A stretch of DNA of 64,000 nucleotides from Flammeovirgaceae bacterium SG7u.111 (GTDB lineage Bacteria; Bacteroidota; Bacteroidia; Cytophagales; Flammeovirgaceae), in contig CP139021.1 of the NCBI GenBank assembly GCA_034044135.1, forward strand, positions 5,533,635 through 5,597,634, in the 5' to 3' direction. The notes under the pieces are model-generated. The model was not told the origin of the DNA and did no database searches. It worked only from the letters and a program-made list of their open reading frames with translations. The number at the start of each line of letters is the position of its first letter. Position 1 is the stretch's first letter. The position numbers were made by a program, and so were the translations under genes. Below are positions 55,279 to 64,000 of the stretch, piece after piece.

Positions 55279-56937
55279 ATGAGTAAAAAAGTAATTTTAT
55301 TGCTTTCTATTGTTGTCGTTGTCATCAATGCAACCAGCCTAACAAATGAAGTATTCACATCAGATTCAGCACTTTATGCATCCATCGCCAAGTCTTTCAG
55401 TGCTTCAGGCAACTACTTGGATATTATTGTGCTAGAAAGAGATTGGCTAGATAAACCCCATTTCCCTTATTGGTTATGTGCGCTCTCCATCAATATTTTT
55501 GGGGCAAATGCTTTTGCCTACAAACTCCCATCTATCTTACTTTTCTTGGTTTCCTTGTTCTACACCTTCAAGCTTGCCGAGAAAATCTACAATAAGGAAA
55601 CGGGGTATTTAGCTGCAATTATTCTTGGGTCTTCTCTGCATATAATCATCTCGAATAACGATGTGCGAGCCGAGGCCATTCTGATGGGGCTGATCATGGG
55701 CGCTATCTACCACATGTACAAGCTCACCCAGCGGTTTTCATTTGCCGATCTGGTGCTCACGTCACTATTTAGTGGCACTGCCATCATGACCAAGGGGCTG
55801 TTCATCCTCATTATTATCTATTCCGCCATTTTCGGGAATATGATTTTGAAAGGGCAATTCAAGGAAATGCTAAAATTCAGGTGGATTTTTGTACTCCTCC
55901 TCACGTTTGTCTTCATTTTTCCAGAGCTGTACGCTGTTTACACCCAGTTTGACCTCCACCCCGAAAAAGTGGTTTTTGGCAGAACAGGAGTTTCCGGCTT
56001 GAAATTTTTCGTTTGGGATAGCCAATTTGGAAGGTTTTTCAACACAGGTCCTATCAAAGGGTCGGGAGATCCTTTTTTCTTTTTCCATACCATGCTCTGG
56101 GCCTACGCACCTTGGGTTTTTATAGGCTTTACCGCTTTGTTTATCTATGTAAAAGAGCTATTCAAGCGTAAAAAAGACCAAGATTACCTTACCCTCCTTG
56201 GCTTTTCTATCATGTTCGTCATCTTTTCCGCATCAAAATTTCAACTACCTCATTACCTGAATATTATATATCCTTTTATATCCATTTTAACAGCATCTGT
56301 ATTGCTGCAAAAAGGCAATAAAAATCCCATTAAGAAGATTACAAACATTTCCCTAAACCTATATGCGGTTGTCTATATTTTAATGATTGCTTTGTTAGAA
56401 TATTTCTTTCGAACCGACTACCCCGTCATCGGAATTACGCTATGTATAGTACTTACTGGGGTCATCATTTTTTTCAACGTCACCAAAAAATATGGAGAAG
56501 GGAAGCCTATCATTTTTGCAGTTCTTGGAGTTGCTATATTTGCCATCTTCCTCAATTTCAGCTTTTACCCAAGCCTGTTCAAGTACCAATCAGGCGTTTT
56601 CATGGCTGATTTTGCCAACGAAAACTATCCCAAAGAACCCATCATAGTCACCCACAACGAAGGGCTGATGGAATACTATTCTGAAAATAAGCTGATCCAT
56701 TTGGATAGCCTTGGCAGCGTAGATGAAGCTATTCAAAAAATATCAACTTTTAATAAAGTGCTTCTTTATACGGATAAAGAATTGATGGATGAATTCACCG
56801 AAAAAGGACTGAAATACAACATCATACAAGAATACGAGCATTATCATATCACCACGCTAACCAAAGAGTTCATCTTCTACAAAACAAGACCAGAAGAACT
56901 AAAAACAAGATATTTGATGGAAGTGTGGGTAGAGTAA
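55279..56937 (+). CDS. GT39/ArnT-like membrane glycosyltransferase
   Basis: The 552-residue multi-pass membrane protein resembles the PMT_2/ArnT family (GT39/GT83). TSDSALYASIAKSF (about 27-40) carries the acidic catalytic-loop motif, DWLDKPHFPYWLCALSINIFG follows, and NDVRAEAILMGLIMGAIYHMYK lies in the third helix region. Such enzymes move sugar from a polyprenyl-phosphate donor to lipid A, protein or glycan in the periplasm. The acceptor here is unknown. I chose ATG 55279 (MSKKVILLLSI), because an earlier in-frame ATG at 55225 adds 18 residues that do not fit the family start. It converges with the WG-repeat gene, with 19 bases between stops. Confidence 0.87.
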   Translation: MSKKVILLLSIVVVVINATSLTNEVFTSDSALYASIAKSFSASGNYLDIIVLERDWLDKPHFPYWLCALSINIFGANAFAYKLPSILLFLVSLFYTFKLAEKIYNKETGYLAAIILGSSLHIIISNNDVRAEAILMGLIMGAIYHMYKLTQRFSFADLVLTSLFSGTAIMTKGLFILIIIYSAIFGNMILKGQFKEMLKFRWIFVLLLTFVFIFPELYAVYTQFDLHPEKVVFGRTGVSGLKFFVWDSQFGRFFNTGPIKGSGDPFFFFHTMLWAYAPWVFIGFTALFIYVKELFKRKKDQDYLTLLGFSIMFVIFSASKFQLPHYLNIIYPFISILTASVLLQKGNKNPIKKITNISLNLYAVVYILMIALLEYFFRTDYPVIGITLCIVLTGVIIFFNVTKKYGEGKPIIFAVLGVAIFAIFLNFSFYPSLFKYQSGVFMADFANENYPKEPIIVTHNEGLMEYYSENKLIHLDSLGSVDEAIQKISTFNKVLLYTDKELMDEFTEKGLKYNIIQEYEHYHITTLTKEFIFYKTRPEELKTRYLMEVWVE

Positions 56938-56956
56938 ATTGTTTTTTGAACCTCTA

Positions 56957-59605
56957 CTACTCATCATAACAAGCTATTTTCACATAGTCGGGTTCTTCTA
57001 GGAGTTGGTCTTTTACCACCTCGCCTTCTTCGTTGATATAGAGCATCACGTATTTGCCCGCCTGCGATATTTCTCTTTCTACTAGGTAAAAAGGCGTGGT
57101 TTCATCCCCAAGGTTGATGATTTCGGTATATTCCTCTTGGATCAGCCTGCCCTTGTGGTTGCTGAGCAAACCGTAGCCGCTGCTGCGGTAGGTCACTATC
57201 ACTACATTTTCAGGGGTATTGTAGAGGTATTCAAATGTATCGAAGGTTTCGGGGAGGAAGTAGTTTCCGCTAAAGTTGTACAGCTTCCATTTGGCTTCGT
57301 GCCTCACCAGGCTTACCGTATCGTTCCAGTAGCGCACATCGTCAAACTGGAAATCGGCTACGACTTCGTTGTGCTTGTCCACAAATCCAAACTGCCCTTT
57401 TTTGGCAATAAAAATACTGTCCGACTGCCCGTAGAGCTTTAGGGTAGCATCGTATTCAGGAGCTATCACTTCGCTTGTTTTCGCATTGAACAAGCCAAAT
57501 TTCTTTGTCTTAAAAAGCGAGAAATAAGCGTCTTTGTAGTGGGTAATCACCTCGTACGAAGGCTTTAGCACCGTTTTCCCCCGCAAGTTTGCCAAGCCTC
57601 GCTTCCCATAGTTTTCTATCATCACCATCTCCTCATCCAGCAAGGTGATTTTTTGGTACTTATTGCCCAAAATTTCGTACCCGTCTCCTGAAAGCAATCC
57701 CTTTTTCCTGCGGGCATCTTCGGTGATGATAAACGGCATGTACTCGTAGCTCACACTGTCCACTGGCAACTTTGCCGACTGGATGTTGAGCGACCTGTAC
57801 TTGGTAAAATCTGTAAGATCGTCTTTATAAAAATAGCCCAACTTCTTCTTTCCCTGCTCCAGCAAAATCCCTTTGTCTTCCACAAAATGAATAGTGTCGT
57901 ACACATTTTGGATAAAGAGCTCGCCCTCAAAATTAATCACGCCCCACTTGCCACCTACTCGCACGGCATAGCTTTTTTTGCCCACTATCACTTCTTCATA
58001 ATCCACAGGCGATATTTTTTGTCCCTGCATATTATAAAAATTAAATCCTGTCGATTTCTCGGCAAGCCAGCCTCCAGGTGTATCTCTTATCTCATCATTT
58101 TCGGGCACTACGTCCTCATAGGCATAATTTTTTATACTTTGCTTCCCTCCCTTGCTTAGGTTGAGGAAATACTCATGAGAAACCTCAAAATCATCGTACT
58201 CTAGTTGGATAAGGTGGCTGGCATCACCCTTTGCCGAGAGCAAAATCTCCTCGTTCACATACGCCGACTTTCCTCCATTACTGAGCGAGATCACCCCCGC
58301 TTCCCTATCAGTATCAATAAATGAATACTCCATGGGAAGTACCAGCTGGTCGTTCATCGTCCGGATGCCGAGGGCGCCATATTTCTTTACACTTACCAAG
58401 CCTCTCGAAAGCAATTGCACATCGTCATACTGATTGTCCATCAGCTTAAACCCAGCTTGATGATACAAGCCAAACAGCTTATTTTTGACCGTAAGCAATA
58501 CGCCAGGGGCAAAATATGCTACCTTATCAAATTCATAAGGCACTATTACCCTTCCTTTTTTGTCTATAGCCCCCGTTTTTCCATTACTAACCACTACTAT
58601 AAAATCATCGAAAACACCACTACAGCGGTAGCTTTCACCTATATCCTCGTAGCTTGGCGCAAGCATGAGCTTTCCTTGCTGGTCCATAAAACCAAACTTT
58701 GCCGAGTCGGGGTCTATAAATGCATAAAAGTTTATTTGGCTCATTTCCACCGCCTCTTTTGCCCAGTCTTTATTGGGAAAATTGGGGTAAATAGAGAGAA
58801 ATCCTTGAGGCGAATCGCTCAAAAACCAAAGCCAATACCAAGCCCTTTCTACATACCTATTGCTCGGATAATCGGCAATAAACTTTGCGAAAGTGGAAGG
58901 TTTGGTATCTGCCGTAAACAACTGGTAAAGGTGTAGTTCTGCTTCTGGTTTGTGCGGATTATCTGGATAATCCCGTATAAAAGCGGCATAACTTTCTATG
59001 GTCGCTTCTTTGGTTTTGGCATCGTAGAGCAATTTGTGGTAGCGCTTCTTGGCTTCTTCCACTTGCCTAGCCTCGGGGTACGTCTCAAAAAATGACAAAT
59101 AAGCTTGGTAGGTATCTGCTTTGAGCGCCGCGGCAAAAGCAATACTATCTCTTAGTACAATGGCCGAATCCATCTGATTGGCCGCCACAAACTCATTTAT
59201 GAATGTCTGGTACCCAGCTAAATCGTGGTATTCCCGCGCCCTTTCAAAAGCCAAGCTGTCCACCTTTGCCCTAGTATCTCGTATCCGCACTTCCGAAAGC
59301 CCAGCTTTATCGAGCTTTAGCACCTCTTTGCCTTCCAGCTTCTGCAAAGTTTCCAAAGAAGTACTGACCGCTTCGTAAGCTTTATCTATGTCATAAAAAG
59401 GATTGGCCGTATCGAGGTAATAAAGGCTGTAGAAATAATATGCACCTGCATCTAGTGAATCTTTTTCCAATTTCTTCTTTAAAGAAGCCTCCAGTTTTTC
59501 AAAATCTTGCTTCTCCAAAAGCTTCTCTAAAGCCTTGACACTTTGCGCTTGGAGGTTCATAAAAGTGGAAACCAGAAAAAAAACAGTAATCAAAAAACGA
59601 ATCAT
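56957..59605 (-). CDS. secreted WG-repeat protein
   Basis: The 882-residue protein has a signal peptide (ends near NLQAQ). Residues about 25-260 are helical and TPR-like (AGAYYFYSLYYLDTANPFYDI, AELHLYQLFTADTKPSTF). From about 290 onward there are roughly ten WG repeats (PF14903), each like GKxGxIDKxGxVIVPxEFDxVxYF, including KFGFMDQQGKLMLAPSYEDI and GQFGFVDKHNEVVADFQFDDV. WG repeats are common in Bacteroidota secreted proteins but have no proven function. No lipobox or T9SS domain is evident. Confidence 0.88.
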   Translation of the reverse strand: MIRFLITVFFLVSTFMNLQAQSVKALEKLLEKQDFEKLEASLKKKLEKDSLDAGAYYFYSLYYLDTANPFYDIDKAYEAVSTSLETLQKLEGKEVLKLDKAGLSEVRIRDTRAKVDSLAFERAREYHDLAGYQTFINEFVAANQMDSAIVLRDSIAFAAALKADTYQAYLSFFETYPEARQVEEAKKRYHKLLYDAKTKEATIESYAAFIRDYPDNPHKPEAELHLYQLFTADTKPSTFAKFIADYPSNRYVERAWYWLWFLSDSPQGFLSIYPNFPNKDWAKEAVEMSQINFYAFIDPDSAKFGFMDQQGKLMLAPSYEDIGESYRCSGVFDDFIVVVSNGKTGAIDKKGRVIVPYEFDKVAYFAPGVLLTVKNKLFGLYHQAGFKLMDNQYDDVQLLSRGLVSVKKYGALGIRTMNDQLVLPMEYSFIDTDREAGVISLSNGGKSAYVNEEILLSAKGDASHLIQLEYDDFEVSHEYFLNLSKGGKQSIKNYAYEDVVPENDEIRDTPGGWLAEKSTGFNFYNMQGQKISPVDYEEVIVGKKSYAVRVGGKWGVINFEGELFIQNVYDTIHFVEDKGILLEQGKKKLGYFYKDDLTDFTKYRSLNIQSAKLPVDSVSYEYMPFIITEDARRKKGLLSGDGYEILGNKYQKITLLDEEMVMIENYGKRGLANLRGKTVLKPSYEVITHYKDAYFSLFKTKKFGLFNAKTSEVIAPEYDATLKLYGQSDSIFIAKKGQFGFVDKHNEVVADFQFDDVRYWNDTVSLVRHEAKWKLYNFSGNYFLPETFDTFEYLYNTPENVVIVTYRSSGYGLLSNHKGRLIQEEYTEIINLGDETTPFYLVEREISQAGKYVMLYINEEGEVVKDQLLEEPDYVKIACYDE

Positions 59606-60137
59606 CGTATTCCGAGTTGAAAGATGGAATGAATAGGTTTGTTGCTAATTATCGGTCTACTACCTCTTCTTCGTAAAACGTAAAGTGTTTAAGACGCAAA
59701 ATTTAGATAGAGAATAATACAGGTGATTATTTGGAAAGTCAAGCCTCAAAAGTAATCATTTTTCAGTTTTTAGGATAAATATTAAAAGTTCTGAAACTAT
59801 TACCGCAGTTCTAATATTGGCTAAAGGTCTAAAAACAATCCACTTACCTTTTCCTTATAACAAGAATTACATTTTTTTATAGGAAATCTAATTTTTGCCC
59901 CTATTTTTGTTAATGATTACCAATAACAAGTCACTACGATTCACTTCACAACTTTTACCTCCATTCACAATCCAATAACTCACGACCTTTTATCAAACAT
60001 CTTAACCCAAGATTTAACTACTTTTTTTAAGGTTGCCGTCACTGCTACTTTCTTTTCGGTTTAGACTAAGTCATTTTCTCGTAACTATTGATATATAAAT
60101 AAAAGTTTAGCATTTCTCATTAAACTCAAATTCACTT
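59606..60137. other. intergenic region between divergent genes
   Basis: This stretch of 532 AT-rich bases should hold the promoters of the WG-repeat gene and the TlpA-like gene. TATTTTTG at 59902-59909 may be a -7 box, but no partner box is clear. No RNA gene or hairpin was recognised. Confidence 0.4.
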
Positions 60138-61625
60138 ATGAAACATTCATTGTTGTTTCTCATTTTATCAGCTTTCGTTTTCTTCTCTTGTTCCAAGGAA
60201 AAAGAGCAAGAAGCAGTAGTAGAAACGGTGACCGTAAATGGTACAATCACGAACTCAAAGACCGAAAAAGTAACAATCAGTTACAGAACTCCATCATTGG
60301 ACAGCGAAAAGATCACTCTAGCAGAGCTAGGGCTTGACAGTACAGGATATTTTGAAGCTACTTTTGAACTAGCCGAACCAGTTCAAGCCATGGTATCTAA
60401 TGGCGAGTACACCAAGGTATACCTGGAGCCAGGCGATTCTCTCAGTCTTACCATCGATGCCGAAGAGTTTGACGAATCGGTAGCTTGGACAGGTATCGGC
60501 GCTGAAAAGCAAAATTATTTTGCTAAAAAAATGCTCTTGAACGAGGAGCTTATGGCAAAATACGACGGAGGTTTCCGTGGGCTAATGATGCTCGAACTAG
60601 CCGATTTTGAACTAGCGATGGACTCGATACTCATGGCTAACAAGGGGCTTTATACCGAGTTTTTCGATAGCTTAGAAGTAAGCGATGCGTTCAAAGCGCT
60701 AGAAGAAGCTGAGCTTATTGCTGACTGGGGTCAGAAAAAAATGATGTACCCAATGTACCACAAGTATTATTCAGACTTGGAAGAATTTGCAGTACCCGAC
60801 TCCTACTATGTATTTATGGAAGAGATTCCTATGGATGAAGCTTACTTGGCTTCAAGTAACTTCAAAAGCTACTTAAACAATATTGTTCGTAAAGAATTTA
60901 CTGCTTATACCGAAGCAAACCCACAAGATTCTTCTGTGAAAGAAATGTCAGGTTATAGCTTGAAAATGTACGAAATAGCATCAAACTTAGAGGCTCCAGG
61001 GCCAATCAAAGATTTCATAGCTGCAAGCCAAGTATTTGATTACATCAGTTTCTCGGGAGTAGATAGCATTGCCGACAGCTTAATGACTGCTTACAAAGCA
61101 ATAAATATAGACGAAAAAAACTTAGCATCCATTGAAGAAAACTACGAAAAATGGGTGATACTCTCAGAAGGTAAACCCGCTATTGATTTCACTTACACCA
61201 GTCTTGATAGTACCGAGGTTTCCCTCAGCGATTTTGTGGGCAAGGTGGTGTATATCGACGTTTGGGCTACATGGTGTGGTCCTTGTATGAGAGAATTGCC
61301 TTCTGCCAAAGAGCTTCACACCTATTTTGGCGACAGGGAAGATTTGGTTCTCTTATATGTTTCGATAGATGAAAACATTGATGCTTGGAAGAAACTTCTG
61401 TCAGAAGACGAAGAGTTCCGCACTATGGGCGTGCATGTGATAGGCGATGATGCTTGGAACAGCTCAATCAACAAAGACTATATGATCAAAGGTATCCCAA
61501 GGTATATTTTGATAGGGAAAGACGGAAAAATAGCCGATGCCACTGCGCCTAGGCCATCGAGCGGAAATGAGATAAAAGGGGCGATAGAAGCGCTACTTAC
61601 CGCAGGAGCAGTTTCGAAGCTATAA
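60138..61625 (+). CDS. TlpA/ResA-like thioredoxin lipoprotein
   Basis: The 495-residue protein has a lipoprotein signal (lipobox FFSC, Cys near residue 19) followed by SKEKEQE. Residues about 28-120 resemble the DUF4369-type N-terminal domain that precedes Bacteroidota thioredoxins. The middle (about 120-345) is helical, and residues 350-495 are a thioredoxin/AlkC-TSA domain with the active motif WATWCGPCMREL (C380, C383) and the cis-Pro segment GIPRYILIGKDG. It likely faces the periplasm and reduces or exchanges disulfides, as for cytochrome maturation or oxidative stress. A strong terminator follows. Confidence 0.9.
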   Translation: MKHSLLFLILSAFVFFSCSKEKEQEAVVETVTVNGTITNSKTEKVTISYRTPSLDSEKITLAELGLDSTGYFEATFELAEPVQAMVSNGEYTKVYLEPGDSLSLTIDAEEFDESVAWTGIGAEKQNYFAKKMLLNEELMAKYDGGFRGLMMLELADFELAMDSILMANKGLYTEFFDSLEVSDAFKALEEAELIADWGQKKMMYPMYHKYYSDLEEFAVPDSYYVFMEEIPMDEAYLASSNFKSYLNNIVRKEFTAYTEANPQDSSVKEMSGYSLKMYEIASNLEAPGPIKDFIAASQVFDYISFSGVDSIADSLMTAYKAINIDEKNLASIEENYEKWVILSEGKPAIDFTYTSLDSTEVSLSDFVGKVVYIDVWATWCGPCMRELPSAKELHTYFGDREDLVLLYVSIDENIDAWKKLLSEDEEFRTMGVHVIGDDAWNSSINKDYMIKGIPRYILIGKDGKIADATAPRPSSGNEIKGAIEALLTAGAVSKL

Positions 61626-61646
61626 GCTAATTCATATGTGAATACG

Positions 61647-61681
61647 AGCCGTTGCCAAAAAATTAGGCAACGGCTTTTTTG
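61647..61681 (+). terminator. terminator after the TlpA-like gene
   Basis: A perfect 10-bp GC-rich stem (61647-61656 with 61666-61675) is followed by a run of T. It starts 22 bases past the stop. The following 272 bases up to the next gene show no further structure. Confidence 0.88.
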
Positions 61682-61953
61682 TTTTATGATCACCCAATAT
61701 CACATGTACACTTTACGATTAATACTGATTTAAACATATTAAGTCTTGTTGACAGCATGTAGGCTAATGTTTATGAGCGCACCCGTTATACTTGTACACT
61801 CGAAAGGTTTTCGACAAACGAAGCCAACGATTTAAGCAAGAGAACCAATTAGCAAGCCAGCTATACAAAACCTTAATTATTAACCAGTGCTTACTTAAAC
61901 AAGTAACTAGGCAAACTAACTTTATAGGCACTGACTAACCCAATACAGAATAC

Positions 61954-62208
61954 ATGGAAGTCATTAAAATGTACGAGTACCAAAGCCGGGAATCTGGATA
62001 CATCCAAGATTATGTGGCAAGTCTTATGACAGACGGAGATGTTTACAATCTCAAGTGCGGACAAGCCATAATAGATATTAAAAATAAAGAAGCTGGGGAA
62101 AAATTGCTAAACCAACTATTTATCAATGTAAAAGAAGTCCCTTCCTTACTAAATGACCTTGGGTCAGAGTTCAACTCTTTTTTCAGCTTCGAAACGTTAT
62201 ATGTTTAG
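61954..62208 (+). CDS. small protein of unknown function (84 aa)
   Basis: The 84-residue protein is acidic and soluble, with pattern YIQDYVASLMTDGDVYNLKCGQ and a helical end (AGEKLLNQLFINVKEVPSLLNDLG). I recognise no family. A second in-frame ATG (61969) is a possible start. It has its own terminator downstream and a long leader region (about 270 bases) upstream, which supports it being a real single gene. Confidence 0.6.
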   Translation: MEVIKMYEYQSRESGYIQDYVASLMTDGDVYNLKCGQAIIDIKNKEAGEKLLNQLFINVKEVPSLLNDLGSEFNSFFSFETLYV

Positions 62209-62246
62209 TACAAATAGATTACCATTACAACTTCTCTAACTACTAG

Positions 62247-62276
62247 CTCCAAGGCAAATACCTTGGAGTTTTTTTT
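62247..62276 (+). terminator. terminator after the small gene
   Basis: CTCCAAGG (62247-62254) pairs with CCTTGGAG (62261-62268) and is followed by eight T. It lies 38 bases past the stop at 62208. The rest of the gap to 62568 has no visible structure. Confidence 0.88.
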
Positions 62277-62568
62277 GCTCAAAACTCAAGTAACAACACA
62301 AACAATAGATAAAAATATCTTTGGGAATTCAATTAAAAAAAGAAAGTAGGTAGGGATAAAGTTGATACTTGATTTAACTTGTATTGCAAACAACGGTTTG
62401 TTCACAACTTCTTCATTTAACCGAGGTTAGCCTTTGATATTCTAACACAATCTACCAGAACAAATTAGTTTGTATAATAAATGTCATTACTCAAAAAATA
62501 CCGTTCTAGCATAAATCCCCTGCTGTTTAGGGAAGGCATTTATTTAGTGAAAAATACAAATAACACTC

Positions 62569-64000
62569 ATGACTCAATTCTATATTTCATCCTTAATAAT
62601 AGTTTTTGTAGTAGTACCGCTCATACTGCTCTTGTTCAGAGTTCTCTTTAAAAAATCAATTCTATATATCATTTCTGTTTCGGTAGTATTGAACAGTATG
62701 GTAGCTGCGATATCAGGTATGTTAGTTGGCTTTACGGGTAATTTATGGATTATTCCTGTAGCAGCTATTGTCTATACAATAACCTTGTATCTTGGAATTC
62801 AATTTTTGAAGACCAAAGTAGGCAAACCGTTGACTAATATGACTGAAAATATAGAACAGCTTTCTAAAGGTTTTTTTTCGGTACAATTTGATGCTGAAAT
62901 AGCCAAAAAAAATCACGAATTAGGATACATTAATAAAGCCTTGATCAATATGCTTGCTAACCTTAAGGAAAGTATTTCTATTGCAGAATTAGTTTCCCAA
63001 GGAAAAATACACAGTGCTACTATTGATTTTGAAAAAAATGATAAGCACGGAGATTTAGATATTGCCCTCAAAAGGATGATTCACCAGCTAGCTTTGACAG
63101 TAAACAACATTTCTGAAAGGTCGGGTGCTATTTCTTTGGGATCAGAAGAAATCAACAAAAGTTCACAGATTGTTGCACAGGGTGCTACCGAACAAGCGAG
63201 CTCTTTGGAAGAGATATCCTCTTCAGTAGAGCAGATGACAGGCAATATCAATCAAAATGCTGAAAATGCACAAGGTGCCGAAGAAATAGCAAGTCAAACT
63301 ACGATAAAGATGCAATCGGTAAAATCTTCATCGGATGCCACATTTGACGCTATAAAGGATATTGCGGAGAAAATTCAAGTAATAAATGAGATTTCAGATA
63401 AGACCAATCTATTGGCTATAAATGCTGCAGTAGAAGCTGCTAGAGCCGGAGAACAAGGAAAAGGCTTTGCCGTAGTGGCCACTGAGGTCAGAAAACTTGC
63501 AGAACGAAGCAGAAACTCAGCTGAAACTATTATAGAGCTTACCAAAAAATGTGTAAAAGAGGCTGAAAACTCAGGTCTTTTACTCGATGAACTGACACCA
63601 GGTATGCAAAAAGCATTCAATCTAATCCAAGAAATTTCTTCTGGAAGTGCTGAACAAAGGGCAGGTGTCGAACAGATTAATGCTGCTCTAGCTCAGCTAA
63701 ACCAGGCAACTCAACAATATGCTTCATCAGCGGAAGAATTAGCTTCTTCTGCTGATAATTTTAATGCACAGGCTCTGCACTTAAAGAAAGACGTTGCCTT
63801 CTTTAAATTAAGTGAGGAAAACGAACAACAGTTTTCAAAAGGTAAAATCCTTGATCAGATTGAAAGGTTGAAATCTATTTTAGATGCAACCGAAGAAGTC
63901 AGCAAAAACACTCCTACCAACAGCATGCTGACAAATGAACCAGGATCCAAAATTTCTTCCCCTAAGGAGTCAGGTCCTACTATTCATTTGGACAACGATG
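62569..64000 (+). CDS. methyl-accepting chemotaxis protein, 3' end beyond window
   Basis: The frame is open from ATG 62569 to the last base, giving 477 residues so far. Two or three membrane helices occupy residues 5-78 ([50 protein letters not shown]) with no periplasmic sensing domain between them. A HAMP-like region follows ([20 protein letters not shown]), and the rest is helical with the conserved MCP hairpin tip N273 onward: [24 protein letters not shown] then [20 protein letters not shown]-rich helices on either side could hold methylation sites. It would couple to CheA/CheW. The C-terminus is cut off by the window end. Confidence 0.9.
   Translation, partial: MTQFYISSLIIVFVVVPLILLLFRVLFKKSILYIISVSVVLNSMVAAISGMLVGFTGNLWIIPVAAIVYTITLYLGIQFLKTKVGKPLTNMTENIEQLSKGFFSVQFDAEIAKKNHELGYINKALINMLANLKESISIAELVSQGKIHSATIDFEKNDKHGDLDIALKRMIHQLALTVNNISERSGAISLGSEEINKSSQIVAQGATEQASSLEEISSSVEQMTGNINQNAENAQGAEEIASQTTIKMQSVKSSSDATFDAIKDIAEKIQVINEISDKTNLLAINAAVEAARAGEQGKGFAVVATEVRKLAERSRNSAETIIELTKKCVKEAENSGLLLDELTPGMQKAFNLIQEISSGSAEQRAGVEQINAALAQLNQATQQYASSAEELASSADNFNAQALHLKKDVAFFKLSEENEQQFSKGKILDQIERLKSILDATEEVSKNTPTNSMLTNEPGSKISSPKESGPTIHLDND

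Overview
The window looks like the chromosome of a Gram-negative member of the Bacteroidota, most likely a free-living, probably marine, Cytophagales-type bacterium. Supporting signs are a type IX secretion (T9SS) C-terminal sorting domain (gene at 18276), periplasmic propeller + Y_Y_Y sensors, an LptF/G permease, AT-rich intergenic DNA, promoter-like TTTG / TAnnTTTG pairs, a CrtZ carotenoid hydroxylase and extracellular polysaccharide-active proteins. Most genes appear to be single transcription units with long gaps and clear hairpin terminators between convergent pairs. I saw no rRNA, tRNA, CRISPR array, intact insertion sequence or prophage.

Layout. 1-3.1 kb: a stand-alone LON domain protein, a SLATT-like DUF4231 membrane protein, a nucleoside deoxyribosyltransferase-like protein and a methyltransferase. 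3.3-11.7 kb: DinB-like protein, CAP-domain protein, MDMPI/DinB-like protein, PL8 polysaccharide lyase, small conserved protein, hybrid histidine kinase and CrtZ. 12-21 kb: acidic protein of unknown function, YkvA-type protein, degenerate nitrilase homologue, L-rhamnose isomerase (rhaI), phosphoheptose isomerase (gmhA), a fasciclin/CBM60-like secreted protein and a Ste24-type protease. 22-36 kb: an 11-repeat Ig-like surface protein, single-domain response regulator, ExbD, sialidase-like protein, acyl-CoA synthetase/GNAT fusion, two small coiled-coil proteins, HNH endonuclease, LptF/G permease and a frameshifted flavodoxin-family reductase. 36.6-45.1 kb: two large paralogous sensor-phosphatases (propeller, Y_Y_Y, membrane helix, SpoIIE/PP2C) with the wreck of a third copy and a lipoprotein between them. 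45.5-49.1 kb: YyaL/DUF255 protein and a B12-binding radical SAM protein. 49.5-55.2 kb: three tandem paralogous membrane proteins with two winged-helix segments each. 55.2-64 kb: a GT39-type glycosyltransferase, WG-repeat protein, TlpA-like lipoprotein thioredoxin, a small unknown protein and a methyl-accepting chemotaxis protein cut by the window end.

The strongest candidate for something undescribed is the tandem array at 49540-55187. Its three copies share an almost identical 383-bp block covering the leader and first ~120 codons, and an almost identical last ~13 codons, while the ~480 codons between have diverged. That pattern suggests repeated homogenisation or module exchange at the ends. 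Other points of interest are the SLATT/deoxyribosyltransferase neighbours, the duplicated and partly decayed sensor-phosphatase locus, and a nitrilase-fold protein lacking two of its three catalytic residues.

All functions are inferred by reading motifs; no database search was run.
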